Shown here one piece after another: positions 45,649 to 56,200 of a DNA stretch of 64,000 nucleotides. The notes beneath the pieces were generated by a model. That model searched no databases, had not been told where the DNA came from, and worked only from the letters and a program-made list of their open reading frames with translations. The position numbers were made by a program, and so were the translations under genes. Within the stretch, counting starts at the first letter, position 1, and each line of letters starts with the position of its first letter. This DNA comes from Aegilops tauschii subsp. strangulata (taxonomy: Eukaryota > Streptophyta > Magnoliopsida > Poales > Poaceae). The DNA is taken from positions 251,939,135 through 252,003,134 of the forward strand of contig NC_053037.3 of NCBI RefSeq assembly GCF_002575655.3, in the 5' to 3' direction.

Positions 45649-46839
45649 GATTTCCAGGTTGCTCGGTGAGATTTTACAGTTTTTCGTAGTTTAGATCGAG
45701 TCTGTTCTTCATACCTACAGTCCACGAAAAAGCCACAAAAAAAAAATAGGGTTAGTTCATCATATCCGAACCAATCTGAGCCTTTGCATAATCTTTTTAG
45801 GGTTTTTGCTTTGTTGAATTTGCGGTTGCATCGTCGTGTCAAGTTGCTGGTCTTAGAGTCTAGTCTTTTAGAGTTTCGAGTTCTGGTCATAAGTTGTCAC
45901 GCCGCCGCCGCACCATCATCATCGCCTTGCCATCTACCACCATTGCTTATCCGCCACCGCTTTGAATCCGTATCCATATACCACCACCGCTGCCATATAC
46001 TACCGCCATATATCCACCACCAATCCGAGTTCTTTTCATAGTCGGTTTGTTTTAGAGATCCATATATTTTCCGTTTCGTGTTTCCTTGCCTGAGTAGGTC
46101 TCGGAAAAAAAAAAAAGTCTGGAGACCCCCGGGCAGTTTTTAGGCCAAAATTTCGGCAACCAAAAATATTTTTTCCCTATCCTATTTTTAGGCCCCGGGT
46201 AGTGTTTTGAGACACTCGCCATCATAGTGATTTTTTGTCGCACTTTTTCGTCGTCGCTGCCCTGATTTCCGAAAAAAAAAAAATAGTCAAAAAATTTTGT
46301 GCCCATCCTGTCAGTTTGACCTGGGAAGAGTTTTGAGACACTCGCCATTATAGTGATTTTTTCGCAAAAAAAAAAAAAAAAAAGGAGGAGTGAAAAAAAA
46401 GAGCGCAAAAAAAAAAAAAAGAGCGAAAAAAAAAAATTCCTGAGTGTGCTTTTCCCTTGTTTACGTGCAGCGCCGTGATTTTGTTAGTGTTCTAGGCTCG
46501 CGTCTCTAGCACGGTCTAGCCTAGGACCAGCACAGTACCGTCGTTGAGCGTTTATTCAACTTTGCATCTCTGAATTGATTATTGCTTACCATTTTGCTAC
46601 CATATTATAAGCCTTCCCAGCTCCACATAAGTCTACATCGTGCGTTTGACTCTCCCTGGTAATCGCTATATCCAAGCTTTGAGAGTTTTTGACTACAACG
46701 GTTGCCGATCACCACCTGCTGCTGGGTAAGAACTGGTAAGAATTTGAGATTCGCTTGAAGGTTTTGTGACACACCACCATCCCACCACTTCTAGTAGTCT
46801 GCAGGATCATATTCTTTTGTGTTTCTATTGCTGCTAACC
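45649..46839 (+). other. D leader
   Basis: 1.2 kb. The first block is alignable with N1-N3 (GGTTGCTCGGTGAG, CGGTTGCATCGTCGTGTC). A-rich purine runs follow (46103-46436), then a second shared block with the hairpin GGTCTAGCCTAGGACC at 46513-46528. An unexplained repeated phrase (GAGACACTCGCCAT) occurs at 46207 and 46334. Confidence 0.8.
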
Positions 46840-49800
46840 ATGGCAGGTTCACAAGCCGATGAGACTGATTGGGCGAACATGACGAACAAGGAGTTGCATG
46901 ATAAATTTCAGCAAATGATGAGTGGCCAGGTGGGAGATGTGCTAAACAGATTTGAAGAGGCTATGGAGAAGATAGATGCCGTGGAGAAGTCGTTTGAGAC
47001 AAAGCTGGATAACAAGTTTACTGAATTACTAAAGCGTCTTCCCCAACCACCACCGGCTGCACATGTCGCACCTCTACAACAACAACAACCACATCTCCAA
47101 CGCCGCCTTCCAAATCAAGTGGGACGGGCACAGCGCGTTCCAATTGAGATTGGTCAAAATTCGGGTGCTGCTGTCCCTACTGTTGATGCTTCTTTGGCTC
47201 CTGCTCCTGCGGCGGCTGAGGAGGATGACGATTATGCGGGCGATTATGAGGATGAGGTTGATCAAAATCAGAACTACGTGCAGCCACCAGCACCACCACC
47301 AGCAGGTCGACCTCAGGTATATATTCGCAACGGTAGGCCGGCACCACCACCTCAGGTACGAGATCATGACCATCTCCCTAAACTGAAATTGAATATTCCA
47401 CCATTTGAGGGTAGATATGTTCCTGATATATATCTTACTTGGGAGTTAGAAACTGAACAACGATTTACATGTTTACAATATCCTGAGGAGAGACGTGTTC
47501 CTGCTGCTGTTTGTGCTTTCACTAGCTTTGCATGTGTTTGGTGGTCTGAACATTGTAGATTATATCCTGTTCCAGCTACTTGGGCTGCTTTGAAAACTGC
47601 TATGCGTACTCGTTGGGTTCCACCATATTATCAACGTGAATTACTTCAAAAATTGCAGCGTTTAAGACAAGGAAAAAATTCTGTAGAAGAATATTATCAG
47701 GAATTACAAACTGGCATGATTAGATGTGGTATTGTTGAGGAGAATGAAGCTATGCTTGCACGTTTTATGGGTGGATTAAATAAAGAGATTCAGACCATTC
47801 TAGAGTATAAGGATTATAATAATATCACTCGTTTATTCCATCTTGCTTGTAAAGCTGAACGTGAAGTGCAGGATCGACAGCCATTGGCGCGAACTAACTT
47901 TTCTGCAGGTCGACCTTCATCATGGACACCGCGTGCATCTTCTACTTCCACTTCACCATCACCTCCATCAGGTGCCACCTCCAGCCGTGATACAAGAAAG
48001 CAGGCACAACCACCACTCTCTGCCAAGAGCACACCTGCCGGGCCTGTGCAGAGCTCTTCTTCTTCCATGGCATCGACAGGGCACACAAGTGATATTATTT
48101 GTCGTCGTTGTAAGGGAAGAGGACATTTTGCGAGAGAATGCAAATCTCAGCGTGTCATGATTGCTACTGAGGATGGTGGGTATGAGTCAGCTAGTGACTA
48201 TGATGAGGAGACTTTGGCTCTTATTACACGTGAAGAACATGGTGGAGATGATTCTGAAAATGAGACGCAATACATGGCTCCTGAAGACGCTGACAGGTAT
48301 GAATGTTTAGTTGCTCAACGTGTTTTGAGTGTGCAGGTCACACAAGCAGAGCAAAATCAGAGGCATAATTTGTTCCATACAAAGGGAGTTGTGAAGGAAC
48401 GTTCTGTTCGCGTCATCATAGATGGAGGGAGCTGTAACAACTTGGCTAGCATGGAGATGGTGGAGAAGCTATCTCTCACCACAAGACCACATCCACATCC
48501 TTACTACATCCAATGGTTCAACAACAGCGGCAAGGTTAAGGTAACACGTACTGTTCGTGTGCATTTTAGTATCTCTACATATGCTGATTATGTTGATTGT
48601 GATGTGGTACCCATGCAAGCATGTTCCTTATTACTAGGTAGACCATGGCAATTTGATAAAAATTCTGTACACCATGGTAGAAACAATCAGTATACTCTTG
48701 TTCATAAGGATAAAAATATTACTTTGCTTCCTATGACTCCTGATTCCATTTTGAAAGATGACATTAATAGAGCTAATAAAGCAAAACAGGAGAAACATAA
48801 GAGTGAAAATCAGATTGTGGCAAAGGAATTTGAGCAACAAATGAAACCTAATAATAAACCATCTAGTGTTGTTTCTGAAATTAAATTGAAAAGTGCATGT
48901 TTACTTGCCACAAAATCTGATATTGATGAACTAGATTTCAGCAAATCTGTTTGCTATGCTTTTGTGTGCAAAGAGGCATTATTTTCATTCGAGGACGTGC
49001 CTTCCTCTTTGCCCCCTGCTGTCACTCACATTTTGCAGGAGTTCGCTGACGTCTTCCCACAAGACGTGCCACCGGGATTACCACCTATTCGAGGGATTGA
49101 GCATCAAATTGACTTAATTCCCGGTGCATCGCTACCCAACCGTGCACCATACCGTACCAATCCAGAGGAGACGAAGGAGATTATGCGTCAAGTACAGGAG
49201 CTGCTCGACAAAGGTTATATACGCGAATCTCTTAGTCCTTGTGCTGTTCCTATTATACTCGTGCCTAAAAAGGATGGTACGTCGCGTATGTGTGTTGATT
49301 GTAGAGGCATTAATAATATTACTATTCGTTATCGTCATCCTATTCCTAGGCTCGATGATATGCTTGATGAATTGAGTGGCTCTACAATATTCTCCAAAGT
49401 TGATTTGCGTAGTGGATACCATCAAATTCGTATGAAATTGGGAGATGAATGGAAAACTGCATTTAAAACTAAGTTTGGTTTATATGAGTGGTTAGTCATG
49501 CCTTTTGGGTTAACTAATGCACCTAGTACTTTCATGAGACTAATGAACGAAGTTTTACGTGCTTTCATTGGACGATTTGTGGTGGTCTATTTTGATGATA
49601 TACTGATTTATAGCAAATCTTTGGAAGAACATTTGGAACATTTACGTGCTGTTTTTATTGCTCTACGTGATGCACGTTTGTTTGGTAACCTTGGGAAGTG
49701 CACCTTTTGCACCGACCGAGTATCTGTTCTTGGCTATGTTGTTACTCCACAGGGAATTGAAGTTGATAAAGCCAAGATTGAAGCTATTGAGAGTTGGCCG

Positions 49801-51963
49801 CAGCCCAAAACGGTCACACAAGTGCGGAGTTTTCTTGGACTCGCTGGTTTCTATAGGCGTTTTGTGAGAGATTTTAGCACCATTGCTGCACCTCTCAACG
49901 AGCTTACAAAGAAGGATGTGCCTTTTGTTTGGGGTACCGCACAGGAAGAAGCCTTCACGGTATTGAAAGATAAGTTGACACATGCTCCTTTACTCCAACT
50001 TCCTGATTTTAATAAGACTTTTGAGCTTGAATGTGATGCTAGTGGCATTGGATTAGGAGGTGTGTTATTACAAGATGGCAAACCTGTTGCATACTTTTCT
50101 GAAAAATTGAGTGGGCCTAGTCTGAATTATTCTACTTATGATAAAGAACTATATGCTCTTGTTCGGACTTTAGAAACATGGCAACATTATTTATGGCCCA
50201 AAGAATTTGTTATACATTCTGATCATGAATCTTTGAAACATATTAAAAGTCAAGCTAAACTGAATCGTAGACATGCTAAATGGGTTGAATTCATTGAAAC
50301 TTTCCCTTATGTCATTAAACACAAGAAGGGTAAAGAAAATGTTATTGCTGATGCATTGTCTCGTCGCTATACTATGCTTTCACAACTTGACTTCAAAATA
50401 TTTGGTTTGGAGACCATCAAAGATCAATATGTGCATGATGCTGATTTTAAAGATGTATTGCAGAATTGTAAAGAAGGAAGAACCTGGAACAAGTTTGTCG
50501 TTAATGATGGATTTGTGTTCCGTGCTAACAAGCTATGCATTCCAGCTAGCTCTCTTCGTCTTTTGTTGTTGCAGGAGGCGCATGGAGGAGGATTAATGGG
50601 ACACTTTGGCGTGAAGAAGACGGAGGACGTACTTGCTACACATTTCTTTTGGCCAAAGATGAGACGGGATGTTGAGCGTTTTGTTGCTCGCTGCACTACA
50701 TGTCAAAAAGCTAAGTCACGACTCAATCCTCATGGTTTATATATGCCTTTGCCTGTACCTAGTGTTCCTTGGGAGGATATATCTATGGACTTTGTTTTAG
50801 GTTTACCTCGAACAAAGAAGGGGAGGGATAGCATATTTGTTGTCGTGGATAGATTCTCGAAAATGGCGCACTTTATACCATGTCATAAAAGCGATGATGC
50901 TGTTAATGTTGCTGATTTGTTCTTTCGTGAAATTATTCGCTTGCATGGTGTGCCAAATACTATTGTTTCAGATCGTGATACTAAATTTCTTAGCCACTTT
51001 TGGAGATGTTTATGGGCTAAGTTGGGGACTAAACTGCTTTTTAGTACTACTTGTCACCCCCAAACTGATGGACAAACTGAAGTAGTCAATAGAACATTGT
51101 CTACTATGCTTAGGGCTGTTTTGAAGAATAATAAGAAAATGTGGGAAGACTGCTTGCCTCATATTGAGTTTGCTTATAATCGTTCATTGCATTCTACTAC
51201 TAAGATGTGCCCTTTTGAAATTGTGTATGGTTTCCTACCTCGTGCACCTATTGATTTGTTGCCTCTTCCATCTTCGGAGAAGGTTAATTTTGATGCTAAA
51301 CAACGTGCTGAATTGATCTTAAAAATGCATGAGTTAACTAAGGAAAACATTGAGCGTATGAATGCTAAATATAAACTTGCTGGAGATAAGGGTAGAAAAC
51401 ATGTTGTGTTTGCACCTGGAGATCTTGTTTGGTTACATTTGCGTAAGGATAGATTTCCTGATTTGCGCAAATCAAAGCTAATGCCACGTGCTGATGGTCC
51501 TTTTAAGGTGTTAGAGAAAATAAATGATAATGCATATAAACTTGAGCTGCCTGCAGATTTTGGGGTTAGTCCCACTTTTAATATTGCAGATTTGAAGCCT
51601 TATTTGGGTGAGGAAGATGAGCTTCCGTCGAGGACGACTTCATTTCAAGAAGGGGAGGATGATGAGGACATCAATACAATTATTACACCCACAGTCCCTG
51701 CTGCTATACATACTGGACCAATTACTAGAGCTCGCGCACGCCAATTAAATTACCAGGTACTTTCGTTTCTTGCTAATGATTCTAATGTTCATGAGAATAT
51801 GATGCTGCCTAAATTGGATACATTTGTTTTGCTTACAAATGAAGGGCCTAGCTTTGAGAAGGATGAACATTGGAGCAAGAACAAGCATGGAGATGATGGC
51901 ATGCGCATGGGGAACAAGAACGGAGTTACAAGTGATGATTTCAGGACGTTGAAGCCACCATAA
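46840..51963 (+). CDS. D gag-pol polyprotein, intact
   Basis: 1707 codons. The start is the ATG at 46840 in context AACCATGGC; the frame runs upstream to a GTG only. Gag core ~residues 180-345 ([44 protein letters not shown]). CCHC knuckle [14 protein letters not shown] at ~421-434. Protease-like IIDGGSCNN at ~526. RT with [12 protein letters not shown] and catalytic YFDD at ~917-920. RNase H ~1056-1175 (CDAS, HSDHESL, ADALSRR). Integrase zinc site ~1246-1290 and catalytic D1317, D1378, E1414 (35 residues between the last two), then a GPF module (~1550). The last ~100 residues (from ~1608; [11 protein letters not shown]) come from the 3' LTR. No chromodomain seen. Supplies particle, cDNA synthesis and integration, probably for N1-N3 relatives too. 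Confidence 0.95.
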   Translation: MAGSQADETDWANMTNKELHDKFQQMMSGQVGDVLNRFEEAMEKIDAVEKSFETKLDNKFTELLKRLPQPPPAAHVAPLQQQQPHLQRRLPNQVGRAQRVPIEIGQNSGAAVPTVDASLAPAPAAAEEDDDYAGDYEDEVDQNQNYVQPPAPPPAGRPQVYIRNGRPAPPPQVRDHDHLPKLKLNIPPFEGRYVPDIYLTWELETEQRFTCLQYPEERRVPAAVCAFTSFACVWWSEHCRLYPVPATWAALKTAMRTRWVPPYYQRELLQKLQRLRQGKNSVEEYYQELQTGMIRCGIVEENEAMLARFMGGLNKEIQTILEYKDYNNITRLFHLACKAEREVQDRQPLARTNFSAGRPSSWTPRASSTSTSPSPPSGATSSRDTRKQAQPPLSAKSTPAGPVQSSSSSMASTGHTSDIICRRCKGRGHFARECKSQRVMIATEDGGYESASDYDEETLALITREEHGGDDSENETQYMAPEDADRYECLVAQRVLSVQVTQAEQNQRHNLFHTKGVVKERSVRVIIDGGSCNNLASMEMVEKLSLTTRPHPHPYYIQWFNNSGKVKVTRTVRVHFSISTYADYVDCDVVPMQACSLLLGRPWQFDKNSVHHGRNNQYTLVHKDKNITLLPMTPDSILKDDINRANKAKQEKHKSENQIVAKEFEQQMKPNNKPSSVVSEIKLKSACLLATKSDIDELDFSKSVCYAFVCKEALFSFEDVPSSLPPAVTHILQEFADVFPQDVPPGLPPIRGIEHQIDLIPGASLPNRAPYRTNPEETKEIMRQVQELLDKGYIRESLSPCAVPIILVPKKDGTSRMCVDCRGINNITIRYRHPIPRLDDMLDELSGSTIFSKVDLRSGYHQIRMKLGDEWKTAFKTKFGLYEWLVMPFGLTNAPSTFMRLMNEVLRAFIGRFVVVYFDDILIYSKSLEEHLEHLRAVFIALRDARLFGNLGKCTFCTDRVSVLGYVVTPQGIEVDKAKIEAIESWPQPKTVTQVRSFLGLAGFYRRFVRDFSTIAAPLNELTKKDVPFVWGTAQEEAFTVLKDKLTHAPLLQLPDFNKTFELECDASGIGLGGVLLQDGKPVAYFSEKLSGPSLNYSTYDKELYALVRTLETWQHYLWPKEFVIHSDHESLKHIKSQAKLNRRHAKWVEFIETFPYVIKHKKGKENVIADALSRRYTMLSQLDFKIFGLETIKDQYVHDADFKDVLQNCKEGRTWNKFVVNDGFVFRANKLCIPASSLRLLLLQEAHGGGLMGHFGVKKTEDVLATHFFWPKMRRDVERFVARCTTCQKAKSRLNPHGLYMPLPVPSVPWEDISMDFVLGLPRTKKGRDSIFVVVDRFSKMAHFIPCHKSDDAVNVADLFFREIIRLHGVPNTIVSDRDTKFLSHFWRCLWAKLGTKLLFSTTCHPQTDGQTEVVNRTLSTMLRAVLKNNKKMWEDCLPHIEFAYNRSLHSTTKMCPFEIVYGFLPRAPIDLLPLPSSEKVNFDAKQRAELILKMHELTKENIERMNAKYKLAGDKGRKHVVFAPGDLVWLHLRKDRFPDLRKSKLMPRADGPFKVLEKINDNAYKLELPADFGVSPTFNIADLKPYLGEEDELPSRTTSFQEGEDDEDINTIITPTVPAAIHTGPITRARARQLNYQVLSFLANDSNVHENMMLPKLDTFVLLTNEGPSFEKDEHWSKNKHGDDGMRMGNKNGVTSDDFRTLKPP
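51646..51659 (+). promoter_or_regulatory. D polypurine tract
   Basis: CAAGAAGGGGAGGA immediately before the 3' LTR. It is also translated, as FQEGED. Confidence 0.88.
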
Positions 51964-52580
51964 TGCGTGCATGAAGCCTTGGACGAAATATACAAGATGC
52001 TACTTCATAACTTTCGTCCAGAGGCTATTCTAGGTGCTGCGTCACCTTATTATTGGGCCAGGCCCATGTAATTTCGAAATACATAAGTATAGGCTGTTTT
52101 TAGAGTCCGTATGTGTGGGGAAACAAGAGATAGGGTTGGTTTCGGACCCCTTCCTCAAGGGCCACGAAATTCCCCCCCCCCTCTTCCTCCATATATACAG
52201 CCCTTAGGGCGTCGTTTAGACTTTGGGTTTTGTTTAGATTAAAAGTTCGTCATAGCTGCAACTTCGCGTACTTCGTTTGTGTTCAGCGACCAGACAAAGG
52301 CGTCACAGAACCCCACCTTGATCAATAAAGCTTTCATCTTATATTCGCAATATCCAGATTGCAATCTCAGTTTCTTGCCTGTTCTTCGTTTGCTCGCAGG
52401 AAACAGACCCTCGTGGTCAGGTTGATCGTGCTCCGGCGTGGTCGATAACCTCTCGGAGTTGGTTTAGCGATTGCTAAGGCGCGACGTCCTCGCACGTTCG
52501 TAGTCGGATCGTCAAAGTCGACTTCCATCAAAGCGATATTCATCATCTCATCGAAAGACGGGACACCTTTGCCTCTATCA
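51660..52580 (+). repeat. D 3' LTR
   Basis: 921 bp. Contains the last ~100 codons of pol and its stop (51961-51963). Confidence 0.95.
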
Positions 52581-52999
52581 TGCAGAATAGGTCTTCAATA
52601 TTTGCTCCTTTTCCAGCCCAGAATTCCAGCTGCCGGCATTCTCGCTCTTCATATAAACCTTGTAATAAGGGAGAATAGGCATAAGTATTGTGACATAATG
52701 TGTAATAACAGCCCATAATGCAATAAATATCGATATAAAAGCATGATGCAAAATGGACGTATCATGGGCCCTGACATATACAGATCCAACCCCGACATGG
52801 GTCCCAAGGTGCCTCGGGCCTACACAAAAAAAGAGCCAGCGGTGGATGTTCGATTTCCCGTGAAAACGCAGGGAGAAGAACCTATCCGGAGGATTGGATT
52901 GGGCAGATTCCTTCGTACCGAACAGCCTAACATGCAGTGATTCCTAGGAACAAGTTTCCTTTGATTTTCATTCATTTTTCCTCTGTCCCGAACAGGGCC

Positions 53000-53729
53000 T
53001 AAATGACGGAGCACGGGATGGTAGCCATGGACATGGTTAGCCCTTTTTGATGTGTCCTGTTAACTCGCGAGACGAGGAGAAGCTTTTGCTTTATGATAGT
53101 GCGCTTAATACAGGTGGTGGACGTGCAGGAGTTCATTCGGTGTCAGATTGCCAAAAGTATATAGACTGTAGTACCATCATCATTGTTCGACTTCCGGAAG
53201 AGGCGAAGAGCCAAGCGCACGGTCACATACTCACAGTATAACCGACCATGTTTGCATGAATTTTTTTACGTACAATCTGAGTGGATTGCTCCAGTGGTCA
53301 TCACACGTGAGCCAATCGATTCGCACCCTTCTGCGCTCCATTTTGTCTTGCATTCCTTCCTCTGTCCAGCACACTGACAAGTGGGCCCCATGCTCATGTA
53401 TGCCAACGTGGTAGTTAATTATTTTGTCAGAGTGAGCTATCACACCCTTACGATGCCACGTCAACGTACCCACTAGAAACAAGTTAGACTTGTTCGGTTC
53501 AATCGCCTCCCTAGGTGTTTGAAGAGGAATTGGCTGGCACGAGGCAATTCTATAGGTGGGCAGACGGCAAAAAATAGGGGAAAACACGTGAACCAGCTAG
53601 AGAAGGGAGGGAAGCTTCTACATTAGCGGGGGACGTGGCATTGGCCATCTGGCGGCAACGCGCGGTCATCCGGGTATGCAATAAAGGATGCGAAGAGGCT
53701 ACTTATATTGGCAAGGACTAGCTTCCCTA
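53000..53729. other. Low-copy intergenic sequence
   Basis: Begins with the continuation of local unit copy 2 (AATGACGGAGCACGGGAT). No gene or TE end is supported. Frames of 60-118 codons overlap on both strands without motifs. Confidence 0.5.
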
Positions 53730-53825
53730 CCGATTGCTCATCCAATAGAGCTCCCAAGTTAACCGTGCTGAGGCTGGAGTAGTCATCAGATGGGTGACCA
53801 AATGGGAAGTGGACTCGATGTTAGA
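53730..53825 (+). pseudogene. 5S rRNA-derived sequence with internal promoter boxes
   Basis: AAGTTAACCGTGCT (53756-53769) corresponds to the 5S A-box region. GGCTGGAGTAGT to the intermediate element, and GATGGGTGACC (53789-53799) is an exact C-box. AATGGGAAGT follows, as in 5S. The upstream third of 5S is diverged. Cassandra TRIM elements carry such a 5S region in their LTRs. A Cassandra LTR fragment, a 5S-derived SINE or a 5S pseudogene are all possible. Confidence 0.7.
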
Positions 53826-53844
53826 ACTAATGGGATGGGTCACT

Positions 53845-54670
53845 GTAAATGTTTAATTGGCTTAAATGTATATAGTGCTCCGTCCTATTAGTTTAAACTC
53901 GAGGTATTTGTTTCATAATTTTTGACATTTTTTGTTTTTTGAACACATGTTAATCGAAGGTCTATCGCGTTACTTTTTGATAATTTTTGTTTTTTGAACA
54001 CATGATAATTGGCTTGAAAGAAGGTCTATCATGTAACTTCACGACATCTTTCCAAAAAAAGTGATATGACTTCTATCAACCTATAAGGCATGTCTGTCAA
54101 ATTAACATCGAAGTACTTGTTCTCAAATTAACCTCTGGGCCTTGTAGGTGTAAACGTTTAATTGGCTTAAATGTATATAGTGCTCCGTCCTATTAGTTGA
54201 ACCTCGAGGTCTCTGTTTTATAATTTTTGACATTTTTTGTTTTTTTAACACATGTTAATCGAAGGTCTATTGCGTTACTTTTTGATAATTTTTGTTTTTT
54301 GAACACATGTTAATTGGCTTGAAGCAAGGTCTATCATGTTACTTCACGACATCTTTCCAAGAAAAGTGATATGACTTCTGTCAACCCATAAGGCATGTCT
54401 GTCAAATTAACCTCGAGGTACTTGTTCTCAAATTAACCTCCGGGCCTTGCAGGAGTACATATTTTTTGAACACATGTTAATCGAAGGTCTATCGCGTTAC
54501 TTTTTGATAATTTTTTTGAACACATATTAATTGGCTTGAAAGAATGTCTATCGTGTTACTTCACGACATCTTTCCAAAAAAGTGATATGCCTTCTGTTAA
54601 CCTATAAGGCATGTCTGTCAAATTAACCTCAAGGTACTTGTTCTCAAATCAACATCTGGGCCTTACAGGA
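53845..54670 (+). repeat. 305-bp tandem repeat, about 2.7 copies, with internal sub-repeats
   Basis: Copies start at 53845 (GTAAATGTTTAATTGG), 54150 (GTAAACGTTTAATTGG) and ~54455 (internally deleted). Within a copy, TTTTTTGAACACATG-TAAT-GG-GGTCTATC occurs twice. Ends at CTTACAGGAGTG. AT-rich, no coding. Confidence 0.9.
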
Positions 54671-55301
54671 GTGCTGCAATGTGTCAGCATCAATTGCAAG
54701 ATGAGCCAGCAAGCTAGCAGTGGAGTTGCCAACATGCTCAAAGTGCACGCAACATTGAGTAGAAAGAAGCATGCCCAGGAAATTAATGCATGCTTAGGGA
54801 GGCCTTTGCTCAAAGAGCAAGTGTATATAAGGTATAGTCGGCAGGCTATAAGGACGAGGAACGAGAAGCGATACGGGCTGCTGGATATACTATAACTAGG
54901 TGTCCCACAGAGGTAACATTACAACCAACTTACGAAAATAGTGGTAACCGGTTTTACGTGTTTATAATGGTATTATCATTGGACTGCCATTTAGGATAAA
55001 TGATGAGGTGGATGAGAGAGACCATAAGAAAATGCATGCCTTCTCTTGATTAAATGATGATCTATTAGCAACAATATGTCTCACCAAATATTTATCGTGT
55101 TATCAAAGATAAGACTAAAAATAACCCACTGCAACATATTTTGATATCACCTCTAGATTACGTGACTGGCTTAAGATAAAGTTTTCTTATCAAGCACGGT
55201 GCATGCTATAAATAGTAACAAATTAACATTTTTGGGTAGTCGACAATAACATGTGAGATTATGAATATATCTTTTTGCAAATATATTAGAACAAAATGTT
55301 C

Positions 55302-55322
55302 TTTTTTTTGCCGGTAGAAAAG
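55302..55322 (-). mobile_element. 21-bp poly(A)-tailed micro-insertion with 7-bp direct repeats
   Basis: AATGTTC at 55295-55301 and 55323-55329 brackets 21 bp. On the minus strand this is 13 unique bases followed by eight A. Same design as at 31242. Confidence 0.4.
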
Positions 55323-55498
55323 AATGTTCAATGTGACTGATTACCTCCATGCTAGTTTTGACTACTTTAATTTAAAACTGAACCACGTGTTTTCTTTGGT
55401 AACACAAAATTAGTAACTAAATGGTGATTGGACACCATATCCTGCCACGTACGTATGTGCAGCAAGCAAGATTTATTCACGTACAGGGCAGCCTTGTA

Positions 55499-55570
55499 CT
55501 CCCTATAAGAGTGTTTAGATCACTACTACTTTAGTGATATAAACACTCTTATATTAGTTTACGGAGGGAG
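55499..55570. mobile_element. Stowaway MITE, Athos-like
   Basis: 72 bp, CTCCCTATAAGAGTGTTTAG against CTTATATTAGTTTACGGAGG-type ends. Central inverted repeat GATCACTACTACTTTAGTGAT. TA on both sides. Confidence 0.88.
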
Positions 55571-56200
55571 TACTTCTTAGAGAAAAGTAAAGATTAGAAA
55601 TGGGGAGGCTGACTATGACAGCATGGAATGTTGTGAACCCACATGTTGTATGAGCACGTGCCCTGCAAGTCTCCACGGCTTCGCATGAATGTTCGCGATG
55701 GTTCACATATAGCGCAGTAGTTTCTGCGTTGCAGCAGGATGTGCAAGGTGGCAACAATCTGAGTGCTAAAGAGTTGATCCAATGGCTGGTTTTGTTTGGA
55801 TTTTCCAACTATTGACCATTGGATAGAGTGAATCAATGGCTTACATTCAAAGTTATTCTCACACTATAGAATGGTAAAGGAATGTGGAGAGATTTGGTGG
55901 ATTTTATATCGCTGAATAATACAAAATATTATGAGTGCAGACGCTCCACCGCGAGGTTCCTTGCTCCTTCTCGGTCGTCGGGAATCTATGTTCTTCCACT
56001 CTTTTTTTGACGTGAGCTTTGTTCATCCTTTTGCCAACATGCGGGACATCTAGCATCAAGGTGCATGTGTCATGCAAGAAAATGGAGATAAGTAGCGCGT
56101 AAGTGAGTCGTGCACTTCGATGGCACGTACTACGAAATATTTTTTCTCCTTGATGGTACATGAATAGTGCATGTACTCAATGACGGAGCACGAGATATAA

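Larger units (their letters stand above)
44721..52580 (+). mobile_element. D: complete, apparently intact autonomous CRM-like gypsy retrotransposon
   Basis: 7860 bp, target duplication TGCAG (44716-44720 and 52581-52585). LTRs of 917 and 921 bp show only two base differences (near 44846 and 45307 against their partners) plus a C-run length change, by eye. Primer site 45640-45648, leader, one uninterrupted gag-pol frame, PPT. The pol ends in the 3' LTR, and a chromodomain is absent, as in the CRM clade. All cis signals look complete, so recent and possibly ongoing activity is plausible. Confidence 0.95.
33689..52764 (-). mobile_element. A2: Athila-like LTR retrotransposon with two nested insertions
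   Basis: Bounded by target duplication TGGGC (33684-33688 and 52765-52769). Without N3 and D it is about 6.4 kb. The left (3') LTR is 33689-39984, interrupted by N3. The internal region is 39985-43381. The right (5') LTR is 43382-52764, interrupted by D. Each LTR is ~1.52 kb net. Integrase is missing and RT is mutated, so it could only have moved with help. The LTRs differ more than those of D or N3, so A2 is older. Confidence 0.93.
43382..52764 (-). repeat. A2 5' LTR, interrupted by D
   Basis: The pieces are 43382-44720 and 52586-52764, with D between TGCAG duplications. Net length ~1.52 kb. Same ends as the other A2 LTR. Confidence 0.92.
33461..52999. mobile_element. Tourist-like MITE split by A2
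   Basis: The left half is 33461-33688 and the right half 52770-52999, about 458 bp in total. Ends GGCCCTGTTCTGGATGGAGG and, reversed, GGCCCTGTTCGGGACAGAGG form a TIR of 20+ bp. Flanks TGA and TAA are compatible with a TWA-type target. Copy 3 of the local unit shows the related site without the MITE (56164-56190). Confidence 0.75.
54840..56200 (+). repeat. Duplicated local unit, copy 3
   Basis: Begins GACGAGGAACGAGAAGCGATA (54850). After ~900 bp of private sequence that includes a MITE it resumes GATTTTATATCGCTGAATAAT (55899), CGCTCCACCGCGAGGTTCC, CATGCAAGAAAATGGAG and CGATGGCACGTACTACG. It ends in AATGACGGAGCACGAGAT (56179). Then the G LTR starts. Same order as copy 2. Confidence 0.8.

Noticed and set aside
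46103..46436. A-rich runs as a poly(A) tail of a retroposed gene
   Set aside because: The position is the conserved leader purine tract of D. Sequence on both sides is continuous with the element.
47063..47386. 107-codon + frame and its antisense partner inside D
   Set aside because: Out-of-frame shadows of the gag-pol frame. Similar shadows at 49124, 49646, 50273 and 50837 were also left out.
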